A DNA stretch of 64,000 nt, from positions 1-64,000 of the forward strand of contig JAANYP010002841.1 in assembly GCA_020465985.1 (NCBI GenBank), in the 5' to 3' direction. The stretch is from Centrapalus pauciflorus (Eukaryota; Streptophyta; Magnoliopsida; Asterales; Asteraceae). Numbering within the stretch: position 1 is the stretch's first letter; each line of letters starts with the position of its first letter. Both the position numbers and the translations under genes were made by a program. The notes under the pieces were generated by a model that was not told the DNA's origin, did no database searches, and saw nothing but the letters and a program-made list of their open reading frames with translations. Shown piece after piece: positions 21,826 through 31,920 of the stretch.

Positions 21826-22340
21826 TTGGATTTCGGATGGTCCGAATTCGGATGAACAGTGTAATCGAATTCGGATCTGGCTGAAATCCGGATGTTGCAT
21901 GAAATGGGATGTTGGGGGTCCGAATTCGGATGCTTCATACTGAAGAACCGAATTCGGATGGGGACATGAAAGAGATGATGATGATAGGTGGTTCGAATTC
22001 GGATGAAAAATGTGATGATGATATGTGGTCCGAATTCGGTTGCTGATGCGAATGGAATGCATGCAAAGGAGACAAAAGACCTAATTCGGATGAAACACAA
22101 ATTCGGATAAGGACCGAATTCGGATCACATCCGAGTTCGGATGAACAGTAACGAACTTACTTAGACTAAATTCAAAGTTTGAAATGTTTTGGCATTACAA
22201 TGATGGTTCGAATTCGGATCAACAGTGGTCATCCGAGTTCGGATGGACTGTGGTCCGAATTAGGATATTGAACTCTGAAAATTATGAAAATTAGTCTAAG
22301 TGGGGGCATCCTAATTCGGGTGATGGTCCGAATTCGGACA
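21826..22340. repeat. TTCGGATG / CCGAATTCGG array, copy in 3' region of A
   Basis: About fifteen units such as GTCCGAATTCGGATGAACAG and ATCCGAGTTCGGATG, mostly 15-40 bp apart. The fullest core is the palindrome TCCGAATTCGGA. Confidence 0.85.
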
Positions 22341-22739
22341 TCCGAAGTGCATGTGTGCAGTTAATGTGTTCATGCAAAATTTAAACGTGAACAGTGAAAA
22401 GTGACGAAAATGCATGAAATTAAAGATCCTATACTACAATCACATCATGAACATTTAATCTAACTACAACTAAGTAAAACTAACACATTAAACAACCGAA
22501 AAATAAGAAAAACCGAAAAGAAAAAATAAAGAAAATTTGAAATTCAAACACACAAAGTATGAAGTTATAAACTAAGATAAAATTAAGAGGAGGTTACCTG
22601 GAGATGCCGAAGACGGAAAATGCAAGAAAAACGAAGAAAAACGAAGCTCGAAAAGCTTGGAAGAGGTGAAAATGGTGGCCGGCGGTGGTTTGTTTCGACG
22701 AAGAGGAAGAAGAAAGAAGAAGATGATTTCTTGAAAGTG

Positions 22740-22930
22740 AAGTAAAGGGCTTTTGACCGTTGACCCGCCTATATATAGGCGTGCGGGTCGGGTCAAAGAG
22801 ATGATCCGCGCCCAGAATTTAAGTGTGGGCCGCCGGTTTTGATCAACACAACACTCACACACACAAAACAAACAAAATTATGGGCCTTAAGAAAATAAAC
22901 AAAAACAGGATAAATAAAAAAATTCGGCCC
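22740..22930 (-). promoter_or_regulatory. internal Pol II promoter of element A
   Basis: On the minus strand a TATA box lies in the palindrome GCCTATATATAGGC (22767-22780). Upstream (higher coordinates) are three TGGGCC/GGCCCA motifs at about 22827, 22881 and 22925, the site II/TCP type common in plant promoters. About 30 bp downstream begins a CT-rich leader (CTTCTTCTTTCTTCTTCC) and then the predicted donor at 22597. This would transcribe the third ORF independently of the LTR. Confidence 0.5.
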
Positions 22931-23521
22931 AATTTTGTTACATCTTTTTGAATTTTTCCATGAAACTACAAAATAACATATTTTTGGTATTTTCTTTGAG
23001 CTTTTAAGATAAGATAAAATAAACCAAACTAAAATAAGATAAAATAAACTAAAATGTTTCTGGCTTTTTGATAAATTTGAAATTTAAAATCTTTTTGGGA
23101 TTTTCTGACCTATTAAATTAAACTTAAAATTAAATCAAAATATGACCAACCTAAACTTTAAAATTTAATTACTAAAATTAAAAGGAAACAAAGAATAAAA
23201 TAAAAAATTAAGATCCTAACTATACTCCCCCTCAACTAGATACCGGTTCCTTTCCTTTTCTTTTTCAGATTAAACTCGACAACCCTTTTTAGCCTTACAA
23301 CACAGACAAACCTGGATATTGTTTGCATCCCACTCCGTGATGAACAATTCACACAGCAATTTGTCAGGATCATTAATTATTAAAAATATACACAGATAAG
23401 GAAATATTGAGTTTCAATTTTGTGACACAATCCTTAAATTTAAATAACAGATATTTTCTAAAATAAAGGAATTTCAATCATGATAGATTGAAATAGAATT
23501 ATTTAAGACAATATTTGATAT
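22931..23521. other. non-coding spacer of A with internal polypurine tract
   Basis: No ORF. On the minus strand TTGAGGGGGAGTATAG at 23223-23238 resembles the terminal polypurine tract and may be a second plus-strand priming site. The rest is AT-rich. Confidence 0.5.
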
Positions 23522-24081
23522 TTAATTAGAAGGCATATTCAACATGCCGATATGGGATACTAAAAACTGAAAACGAGGTTCGTCTAAAACTTTAGTAAAT
23601 ATATCTGCAACAAAATACAACTCAATGGTTCCCTTTTCTACGTGATCTTTAATAAAATGGTACCTGATATCTATGTGTTTTGTTCGAGAGTGCTGCACGG
23701 GATTGCAAGAGATTGCAATTGCACTTCGAGAATCACTATAAATTGGGATATTGGTGAGTGAGAATCCATAATCGCGTAATTGTGTTCTCATCCACAGCAC
23801 TTGAGAGCAACAGCTTGCAGCTGCTACATACTCAGCCTCAGCTGTAGATGTGGAAACACAATTCTGCTTTTTGGAAGACCAACTCACCGGTCTATCTCCT
23901 AAAAACTGTATTCCTCCCGACGTGCTTTTTCTGTCAACTCTACAACCTGCAAAATCAGCATCTGAAAAAGCGGTAAGATCGAAATCGGTTCCCTTTGGAT
24001 ACCATAGACCAAGTTCGGGTGTACCCTTAAGATAATGAAAAATGCGTTTTACCGCAGTTAGGTGTGATTCTTTTGGGTCGG
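23522..24081 (-). pseudogene. RNase H domain of element A
   Basis: It continues the RT frame after one premature UAG at 24083-24085. It reads DFAGCRVDRKSTSGGIQFLG, SWSSKKQNCVSTSTAEAEYV (copia RNase H with the AEAEY Glu), and HSRTKHIDIRYHFIKDHVEK, ending at MLNMPSN. The catalytic residues are present. It degrades RNA in the RNA-DNA hybrid during reverse transcription. Apart from the single stop the domain is intact. Confidence 0.85.
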
Positions 24082-24082
24082 C

Positions 24083-24751
24083 CTAAAATCTAGCACAAAG
24101 ACATGTTGAAAACATTATATCCGGCCTACTGGCAGTCAAGTATAGTAAGGATCCTATCATCCCTCTGTAAGTTGTATTATCGACACTTTTCCCAGAAGGA
24201 TCGGTGTCTAACTTACAGTTGGAGGCCATGGGAGTTGCGATACTCGTGCAAGAGTCTAACTTATACTTCTTGAGAATGTCAAGAGTATATTTCGACTGGT
24301 TCACAAAAATCCCATCCTCAAGTTGTTTGACTTGTAATCCGAGGAAAAAGTTCATTTCCCCCATCATACTCGTCTCGAACCTGGACTCCATTAGGGCTGA
24401 AAAATCCTTACAAAAATTACTGTCAGTATATCCAAATATAATATCGTCGACATATATTTGTACTAGCATTATATGTGGGCCTTCCCTTTTTGTGAACAGA
24501 GTTGTGTCCACCACACCTTTATAGAAACCGGCAGAAATAAGGAAATTTGAAAGACTATCATACCATGCTCGAGGTGCTTGTTTTAAACCATAGAGGGCTT
24601 TATCTAGCACATAAACATGGTCAGGTTTATGTGCATCAACAAAGCCTTGTGGTTGTTCAACATACACCTCCTCGTTAAGTTCACCGTTTAGGAAGGCAGT
24701 CTTGACGTCCATTTGGTACACTTTGAAATCTTTGTGTGCCGCGTACGCCAA
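24083..24751 (-). pseudogene. reverse transcriptase of element A
   Basis: A 222-residue frame has the copia RT signature YQMDVKTAFLNGELNEEVYV, then LYGLKQAPRAWYD, and the catalytic IYVDDIIFG. Fingers and palm continue to YLTASRPDIMFST. The frame is separated from integrase by a short duplication at 24776-24872 that destroys the RT N-terminus, and it ends in UAG where CAG (the Gln after CARF) is expected. Confidence 0.9.
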
Positions 24752-24775
24752 GAAGATTCTGATTGCTTCGATCCG

Positions 24776-24872
24776 TGCAACTGGAGCGAAGGTCTCGTCA
24801 TAATCTATCCCTTCTTGTTGTCGGTAGCCTTTCGCAACAAGTCTTGCAACTGGAGCGAAGGTCTCGTCATAA
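24776..24872. repeat. 28-bp direct repeat disrupting RT
   Basis: TGCAACTGGAGCGAAGGTCT plus 8 further bases occurs at 24776-24803 and again at 24845-24872. The second copy is misplaced within the segment for the RT N-terminus. Confidence 0.9.
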
Positions 24873-26930
24873 CATCCTTATCACAATGCCGTTCTCATCT
24901 AGTTTATTCTTAAAGATCCACTTTGTTCCGATGACTGTACGGTCTTTTGGTTTGGGAACTAACCGCCATACTCTTAGCTGTTCAAACTGGTTGAGTTCCT
25001 CTTGCATTGCAACTATCCAATCTGGATCTGTCAGGGCTTCATCCACACGAGCGGGCTCTATCATACTCAGGAATGATGCAAAGAGGCATTCATTAGCAGA
25101 TGCCCTACGAGTTTGGACTCCTGTTGATACATCACCAATGATTTGATCTGTTGGGTGACTTCGTGTCCATTTAATCTCGTGTGGAAGGGGTGCTCGGGAT
25201 GGAACCTCTATGGTTAATGTGGGGATGGCTGAAGATTCATGGTCAATGGTTTCAAATGATGGTACCACTGGTTCCGGTTCAATTCCCGAGTGTTCAGGTG
25301 AGGGAAGAATTGTTGGTATTATATGTGAGGGTATTATAGGAGTAGATTCAACTGCGGATGTGTCGGTGGATGATGTAGATGGATGAGGGTATGTAGATGA
25401 AGATGGAGCGGAGAAACTTTGTGGCGCAGTTGAACTGGAAGGATCACCTACATTATTGCCAACATTAGAAACACTAGCGTTAGGACCGAAAAATTCAACA
25501 TAAAAAGGATCAAACAAATTAACCAAATCAGAAGAAGAAAAAGAAATGGGGTTATTGGAAGAGTCTCCAGGCATTTGAGTAATGCGAGGTCCTGATTGAT
25601 CAACTTCGGGTGCCAGTTCAGCCAACTCATCAAATGTGACGTGCACACTTTCATTGACTGTTCTGGTTCGGGTATTGAATGCGCGATACGCCTTCGAGTT
25701 GGATGAGTATCCAATGAAGATCGCTCCATCCGCCTTTTCGTTAAACTTCCCGAGGTTGTCTTTGGCGTTCAGCACATAGCACCTGCAACCAAATACACGT
25801 AAGTACTTGATAAATGGTACTTTATTCAAAAAGAGTTGGTAAGGAGTTTTGTTAAAGCGCTTATGGATAATGGAGCGATTTTGTGTGTAGCATGCTGTTG
25901 ATACGGCTTCGGCCCACAAGAACGGAGGTAGCTTTGAGTATGTGAGCATTGTACGAGCGGCTTCCACAAGCGTACGGTTACGCCTTTCCACGACCCCATT
26001 TTGTTGAGGTGTTCGAGCAGCAGAGTATTGATGCTGAATACCTTTGGATCGAAGGAAGTCCTCAACTACCGAGTTCTTGAACTCCGTGCCGTTATCTGAT
26101 CTGATTGATTGCACTGACAGCTGCTGTTGGGTCTCGACGCTCTTGATAAAATCTATGATTTCTTGAGCTGTCTCGTCCTTGGAACGCAAGAACCTGACCC
26201 AGGTATACCGTGAATAGTCGTCAACGATAACCAACACATATCGTTTCCCGTTTATGCTTTGAGTCCTCATCGGTCCGCATAAATCCATGTGAAGTAACTC
26301 CAATACTCTTTTTGTTGATGGTTCGGGCTTTGGTTTGTGAGATGATCGTTTCATTTTTCCTTTCTCACAGGCTCCACACAGATGGTTCTTTTCGTAGCGC
26401 AGTTCAGGAAGACCTTTAACCAATTGTTTTGCAGCCAGCTTGTTGATATTATCAAAGTTCAAATGGGATAATCTTCGATGCCACAACCAAGAGTCTTTTG
26501 ATGAGGCTTTTGATAGTAGGCAAATGTTATCCTTCACTATTAGCTTAGCTACGTCAATGGTATAGAGGTTAGAATTTCGGGAACCTGTTAGGATTTCTTT
26601 TCCATCCATACTCTTAACACTGCAGTTCTTAGCTCTAAAAGTTACCTCTAGTCCTTTGTCGCAGAGCTGTCCTATGCTAAAAAGATTATGTGATAACCCC
26701 TCAACATAGTCAACGTCCTTGATGACCAGATTATTTAGAACTAAGTCCCCGTATCCTTTTATGTGAGCCTGATGGTTGTTCCCGAATTTCACAGTTCCGC
26801 AATACTGTTCAACAACGTTGGACAGCAATTCTCTTCTTCCAGTCATGTGCTTGGAGCAACCCGAATACATATACCAAATGGACTTAGCCTGAAAAACACA
26901 TAAATTCATATAATGAAAAACTATATGCAT
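24867..26930 (-). pseudogene. protease, GAG-pre-integrase and integrase of element A
   Basis: A 687-residue frame. Residues about 19-30, WYMYSGCSKHMTG, are the protease active site, but the catalytic Asp of D-S-G is Tyr (TAT at 26865-26867), so the protease should be dead. Residues about 147-195 carry the HHCC zinc region (WHRRLSHLNF...CGACEKGK). The integrase core has HMDLCGP, RSDNGTEF and QQNGVVERRNRT, giving the D-D-E triad. A Ser/Pro-rich linker then leads to the RT start (DPDWIVAMQEELNQFE), which breaks at 24872. Confidence 0.9.
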
Positions 26931-26999
26931 TCAAACACATCCATTTTTAATTCACAATCAAACCTTGTTCTGAACCGAGATGTTCAGAAAACATGATGA

Positions 27000-27162
27000 C
27001 TTAAGACCGGGTCCTGGGCTGTGTGCACAGAAGCCAAACGTGTCGGTTTAAGCACAACCGACAAGCAAAAGAACGGGTCCTAGTCTAAGGTAACTAGAAG
27101 CCATTTCTTTGAAGCACGGGTCTTGATCAGAGGTAATTAACCAGGAACCATCTGCATTAAGA
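27000..27162 (-). other. hairpin array at the gag-pol junction of A
   Basis: Four units of about 40-45 bp on the pattern CGGGTC-stem-loop-stem-AGCC (plus-strand reading). Stems include GTCGGTT/AACCGAC and CTAGT/ACTAG; the first and last units have decayed. It lies between the gag stop (27163) and the pol frame (26930). Confidence 0.6.
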
Positions 27163-27306
27163 TCACACAACCTTGGGTACCCACCTCAATATGGGTCCCT
27201 TTTTGTTAGGATTTCCAGATTTATATGGCACGTGTACAGTTTTAGGAACCCATTTAGCATTTGTGTGTGGTCCGGATGCACAACCCTTTGGAATCCATTG
27301 AAGATT
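27163..27306 (-). pseudogene. gag C-terminus of A, WVPK repeats
   Basis: The frame contains NLQWIPKGCAS, AKWVPKTVHVP and ILRWVPKVV, then UGA. It is phase-continuous with the frame at 31921-32107 on the other side of element B once one GGATT copy is discounted. Similar W(V/I)PK repeats end the proteins of B, C and E. Confidence 0.7.
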
Positions 27307-27311
27307 GGATT

Positions 27312-27613
27312 TGTTGGATACAATTATATATAGAGTTGAAAACAATATATTGTATTAGTTCTAGGGTGTGTTTTGTAGATATTCAATTGTTATATTTGAG
27401 TATAAATAGGAAGTGGAATAATAGAATAAATTGATCTGACAGAATAGAAAGTGAAAAGGTGAATGCATGTTGAGAGAATTGCTTTACAAGTCACCAAGAA
27501 CCGAATGTAATATCTTTTCTCTCAACTTAATCATTCAATATATTGTATTGAATTGTTAATTGTTCATATATTGTTTAATGTTGATATGAATTGCATGAAA
27601 TATTGAATTCACA
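27312..27613 (+). repeat. 5' LTR of element B
   Basis: Starts TGTTGGATACAATT and ends TTGAATTCACA. A TATA box (GAGTATAAATAGG) lies at about 27399-27411. Confidence 0.9.
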
Positions 27614-27615
27614 TT

Positions 27616-27627
27616 TGGTATCAGAGC
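27616..27627 (+). other. primer-binding site of element B
   Basis: TGGTATCAGAGC, 2 bp after the LTR. Confidence 0.9.
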
Positions 27628-28004
27628 CTGATATGGAAAAATCTGAGTGAATTTGAATCTGAAAAATAATTTTTCTACAGCACTGTTTCATCGCAAACGT
27701 TGAAATTTTAGAAAATCACTTGGGGTTTTTGAATCGGTGGATGAAAGGAATTGAATCTTTGATCGAGTGTGCGTATATAATCGTTTAATCGATTGAATTA
27801 GGTCTTAGATCTTAATTCCAAACACAAAGATTTTAATTTGAAATTTTCTGAATTTTTGTAAAGAGTCGTGTTCTTTAAGTTTTTGCCAAAATTCGAGAAT
27901 TTAATTTGAAAATAGAAAAGAACACTTCACAAAATGTGTTTCTGTGTGTAAAACGCACCTTTGATATAAAGTTGGAGTCATTTCGTGAATTTTTGTTGAA
28001 AAGA

Positions 28005-28760
28005 TCGGATTTACACTTAGAATTAGTTGAAACTGATCAAACTCGGACATATCTAACACTCAAGCATATATCGAGTTTCCTCACATGTCGATCGAGTTTT
28101 GTCACTTAGTTGATCGAGTTTGTTGTAGGTTTAATCGAGATTTATCATAGCTATAATAGAGTTTCATCTTTCATCAACTGAATTTGGTTAATTCATCATT
28201 CGAGTTTGGAACTTAACCAATCATGTTTGTATCAAGTTTTAATCGAGTTTGAAGGAAGTATTGATCGAGTTGTATCAAGCTTTCATCAAGTTTGAGCTTT
28301 TGTGATTCGAGTCTGCAAACAATATAATTCGAGTTTGCATGCATGTGATTCGAGTTTGCACACAATATAATTCGAGTTTGCATGCATGTGATTCGAGATT
28401 GAAAACAATATAATTCGAGTTTGCATTCGAGTTTGCATGCATGTGATTTAGAGTTTAAATACAATATAATTCGAGTTTGCATGTATATGTTTCGAGTTTT
28501 GACTATTAATTGATCGAGTTTGGTACTAAACTCATTGAGTTTAGGTTTAATCATTCATGGTTCAGTTGTGCCTCATTCGAGTTTTGCAAATTCATTCGAG
28601 TTTCACACTTATTCAATTGAGTTGGATATATGCTTTAATCGAGCTTAGTCCTTCAATCATAGAGTTTTAGTGATACATCAACCGAGTTTCATTTGTAACT
28701 CAATCGAGTTTGATCATTACACATTCGAGTTTCATAAATAATCATTCGAGTTTTGATTAT
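28005..28760 (+). repeat. TCGAGTTT motif array in leader of B
   Basis: More than 25 copies of (AT)TCGAGTTT at 20-30 bp spacing. Part of it (28310-28500) is a higher-order repeat of about 51 bp that also contains TGCATGCATGTG. It ends about 250 bp before the ORF. Element C has the equivalent array. Confidence 0.85.
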
Positions 28761-29007
28761 TTGACCTTTGCTGCTTAAATTGACCATAACTTTTGACTGG
28801 AACATCGTTAGAAGGCCCAATTCTACTCCAGAATAAAGTTATGGGCATTTTTCTGCAGAAAATCTAAAATTTCAACGTCAAAAAGTCAAATCAGAACTGA
28901 TTTTTAACAAATTAATCATTCAAGGTTCATTTTTCTTCAATCAAGATTCATTCAAATTTTCATAAGTCCATAAAAGATCTTGGAAGTTCATTTTTCTGCA
29001 ATTCATA

Positions 29008-29841
29008 ATGGTGTTTGAACAATTTTCAAAGTCTGAGCTGATTGTCAAACTTACTGAATCTGAAAAGATTCGTAAGAACAATTACGATATTCTCGTTCAG
29101 TTAAATACTGAAAAACATTTGGCGTTACGTGACGTACAAATACTGAATGAAGAAATTCAACGCTTAAAAGAAAAACAAAACTCTGAGAGTTGTGCTCATC
29201 AATTGAAAATATCTGAATTACTTAAAGAACTTGATGAGCTGAAACAAGAAAATTTTCAGAATGCAACTCAACTGAAATATCTTTTGCCTGAAAGATCTGA
29301 TCTTTACAAGAAAGTTCAGGATCTTGAAGATACACTTTCTAAGACAAAACCAACTGATCAGAATTGTATTTTAAACAAAAATGAAGAAATTTTTGCTCTT
29401 CAACAAGAGTTGTCTTTAACTAAAGATTTGATTGAGAAGGAAAGACATGAGTTCTTACTTAAAGAACAAGATTTTAAATCGAAATCTGAATTGTTTGAAG
29501 ATGAAAGACAAATGTTCTTAATCAAAGAACAATCTTTTAAATCTGATTACCAATCATTTGATCATGACAGAATTTCAAATTTAGTCATTATCAAAAGTTT
29601 GGAAGATCAGATACTTCATCTTACAAAACAATTACATGTGTTTACTTCATCAACTAAGTCAAAGGTTAAGACCCCTTCTTCAGTATGTTTAAAATCCAAT
29701 GTTGATCACTCTGGTTCGTCTTCTGAAAGTGAAGTGAATCTAACTAACTCTGCTAAGTTTGATTCATCTTCAGATCTGAAACTTAAGTATCTTCCAAGAT
29801 ACATAAAGGCAAAGACAAAATCATTGAACAACTTCCGGTAA
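29008..29841 (+). CDS. coiled-coil protein of element B (first part)
   Basis: A 277-aa ORF starting MVFEQFSKSELIVKLTESEK. Nearly the whole length is heptad-repeat coiled coil with internal duplications (EQDFKSKSELFEDERQMFLI and EQSFKSDYQSFDHDR). It ends early at 29841 through a frameshift near 29800; C has the full 403-residue version. There is no capsid domain, zinc knuckle or enzyme motif. It corresponds to the gag C-terminal extension of SIRE-like elements. A role in assembling with a partner's Gag is inference. Confidence 0.7.
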   Translation: MVFEQFSKSELIVKLTESEKIRKNNYDILVQLNTEKHLALRDVQILNEEIQRLKEKQNSESCAHQLKISELLKELDELKQENFQNATQLKYLLPERSDLYKKVQDLEDTLSKTKPTDQNCILNKNEEIFALQQELSLTKDLIEKERHEFLLKEQDFKSKSELFEDERQMFLIKEQSFKSDYQSFDHDRISNLVIIKSLEDQILHLTKQLHVFTSSTKSKVKTPSSVCLKSNVDHSGSSSESEVNLTNSAKFDSSSDLKLKYLPRYIKAKTKSLNNFR

Positions 29842-29853
29842 AGATTTACACTG

Positions 29854-30219
29854 GTGAATCTTCAAAGTCCAATTTTCCTAAAGTTTCTGAAAATACTAGT
29901 CATTCTAATCAGAAAACATTTTCACAGAAAAATACCAAGTATTATCAGAAACGGGCAAGGACCGGACAGTTTTTTCAAAAAGAAGAGTTCGCAAAAGTGT
30001 GATCATTCAAACTCAAGTTTCTTTAGAAATTCAGATATTCAATTTTCAAATACTCAAAGAAATTTGTTTTCTGCTTTTGAAAGAGAAGCTGATAGTTATA
30101 CCTTGCAATGGGTACCTAAATCCAAGTACAAGTGGGTACCAAAACCTGTTTTGAAATGGGTACCCAAGAGCGCGAACAAGTCTGGATCCAAATCTGTTTG
30201 GATACCAAAGATATCTTAA
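29854..30219 (+). pseudogene. coiled-coil protein of element B, C-terminal WVPK part
   Basis: This frame continues the ORF above after a frameshift. It ends with LQWVPKSKYKWVPKPVLKWV and KSGSKSVWIPKIS. The WVPK repeats match those at the gag end of element A. Confidence 0.7.
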
Positions 30220-30284
30220 ATTTTGCAGGTTATAGGTTTCTTATCATTTCATATAAGGATCCATTCTTCATTTAAATAGGCTCT

Positions 30285-30450
30285 TGATTACTTCAGGTCA
30301 AGACCCGTGCTTCAACTCAAAATTGGTTTCTAGTTAAATTCAGACTAGAACCCGGACTTCAATGAACCAGAGACAATGGTTTTCAGTTCATTTAGACTGA
30401 AACCCAAGCTTATGCGACATATGGCTTCTAATCACTTCAGATTGAAAGGA
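30285..30450 (+). other. hairpin array in element B
   Basis: Four units follow the ORF stop. Stems are TCTTGA/TCAAGA, TTCTAGT/ACTAGAA, TTTCAGT/ACTGAAA and AATC/GATT with a bulge; loops contain (A/C)TTCAG or a variant. Every unit is followed by ACCCG/ACCCAAG or an equivalent. Confidence 0.75.
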
Positions 30451-31616
30451 GATGGAGCCGGAGGGAGCTTAGTTGAAAAATGCTGAGATCTGAGGGTTGA
30501 GAAATGATTTGAAGAAAAGATAATCCTACCTACACTGTGTCGGCTGGGTAATCCACATAATCTATCAAGTCCTAGGCGACTTGATATTGAAAAAGACGTC
30601 ATGGACCCAGTGACGCATGCACTTAACCCCACCAACCACTCACTTACCTCCCAAAAGATTTCTGTTTCAATAATCACGGAGATATTGCACATTTCAATCG
30701 ATATATCATTTGGATATTATTGATATTGAAACAAGGAAGACATTTGCTCCGGTCTCCAATTTCATTTGATGCACATTGTGTCTAGAGCTGATTATATACA
30801 CTTTTAGGACACATCGAGTCTATCAGTCTGCGTGACTATAAACTGCTAGTCCAAAGTGACTAAGCCGGAACAAATAAGAGTGATTCTTTCAAGATAAAGG
30901 ATTTCACGATGACAATTTTGGAAATCCTACCAGTGTTAACATCACGCCAGCACTGAACTTAGGTCACATAGATTATGTCTATTGTGCAAACAGGAATCCT
31001 ATGTGGACTCGTTTTCTCACAAAATGAATATGTTTCATTTTCCCCAAAGTTGAAAAGCTTTGTTTTTGTTTTAAAAATATATAGTATCAATTCGAGGGGG
31101 AGTGAAATTTTTGAGGGGGAGTGAGATAGATTTGTTTAATATAAGGAGGAAAGATATCAATTTGAGGGGGAGAAAATCAATTTGTAATAATTTCTGAGTT
31201 GTAATTGTTGTCGTATTTCCTCTACTGTAAAATCATTGCACTTATGTCTCTGAAGACTTTGCATGATGTTCATAATTCTTATGATCATCATGAGGGGGAG
31301 AAAAGCTAGAATTCAGAGACAACGGTTGAGTAGATTGAAGACAACTGAAGACAATTGCAACAACTTATCAAGATAAAAGATATTCAAGATTCAAGGGGGA
31401 GTGTGCTTACTAGAAAAGGGTAGATCAGAGAAGAAGAGATGTGAAGATCAGAGAGAAACAAATAAAGGATATTTTATCTGAAGATTCACAGATTGAAGAG
31501 AAGAGAGACAAAGATTTGAAGACTCAGAAGAGATCAAAGAAAAGAAAAAGACTCAAGAAAAGAGTTAACCTGAACAAGACTTTAATTGAAAATTGTTTTC
31601 ATCTCTAAGGGGGAGA
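30451..31616 (+). other. 3' non-coding region of element B with repeated polypurine tracts
   Basis: No ORF. It is conserved with C (32751-34000) and E (60690-61560). GAGGGGGAG or AAGGGGGAG occurs at about 31094, 31111, 31164, 31291, 31397 and 31607; the last abuts the 3' LTR. Confidence 0.7.
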
Positions 31617-31915
31617 TGGATACAATTATATATATAGTTGAAAACAATATATTGTATTAGTTCTAGGGTGTGTTTTGTAAATATTCAATTGTTATATTTG
31701 AGTATAAATAGGAAGTGGAATAATAGAATAAACTGATCTGACAGAATAGAAAGTGAAAAGGTGAATGCATGTTGAGAGAATTGCTTTACAAGTCACCAAG
31801 AACCGAATGTAATATCTTTTTTCTCAACTTAATCATTCAATATATTGTATTGAATTGTTAATTGTTCATATATTGTTTAATGTTGATATGAATTGCATGA
31901 AATATTGAATTCACA
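31617..31915 (+). repeat. 3' LTR of element B
   Basis: TGGATACAATT to TTGAATTCACA; the first TGT of the family's TGTTGGATAC is missing. Confidence 0.9.
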
Positions 31916-31920
31916 GGATT

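Larger units (their letters stand above)
21449..22597 (-). other. predicted leader intron of the third ORF
   Basis: On the minus strand the donor is CCAG|GTAACC at 22597 and the acceptor CACCTTGCAG|GATGATGG at 21449, placing the ORF start codon 1 nt into the second exon. The intron holds a TTCGGATG array and an (AT)n run. The element's gag leader has the same arrangement. Confidence 0.5.
27312..31915 (+). mobile_element. element B: non-autonomous copia-type LTR element
   Basis: LTRs at 27312-27613 and 31617-31915 are flanked by a perfect GGATT duplication (27307-27311 and 31916-31920). The interior has an iMet primer site, a TCGAGTTT array, a coiled-coil ORF with WVPK end, a hairpin array, and about 1.1 kb of non-coding sequence with repeated polypurine tracts. 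There is no protease, integrase or RT, so it must be mobilised in trans. The LTRs differ at 4 positions by eye, and the 3' LTR lacks its first three bases (TGT). Confidence 0.9.
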
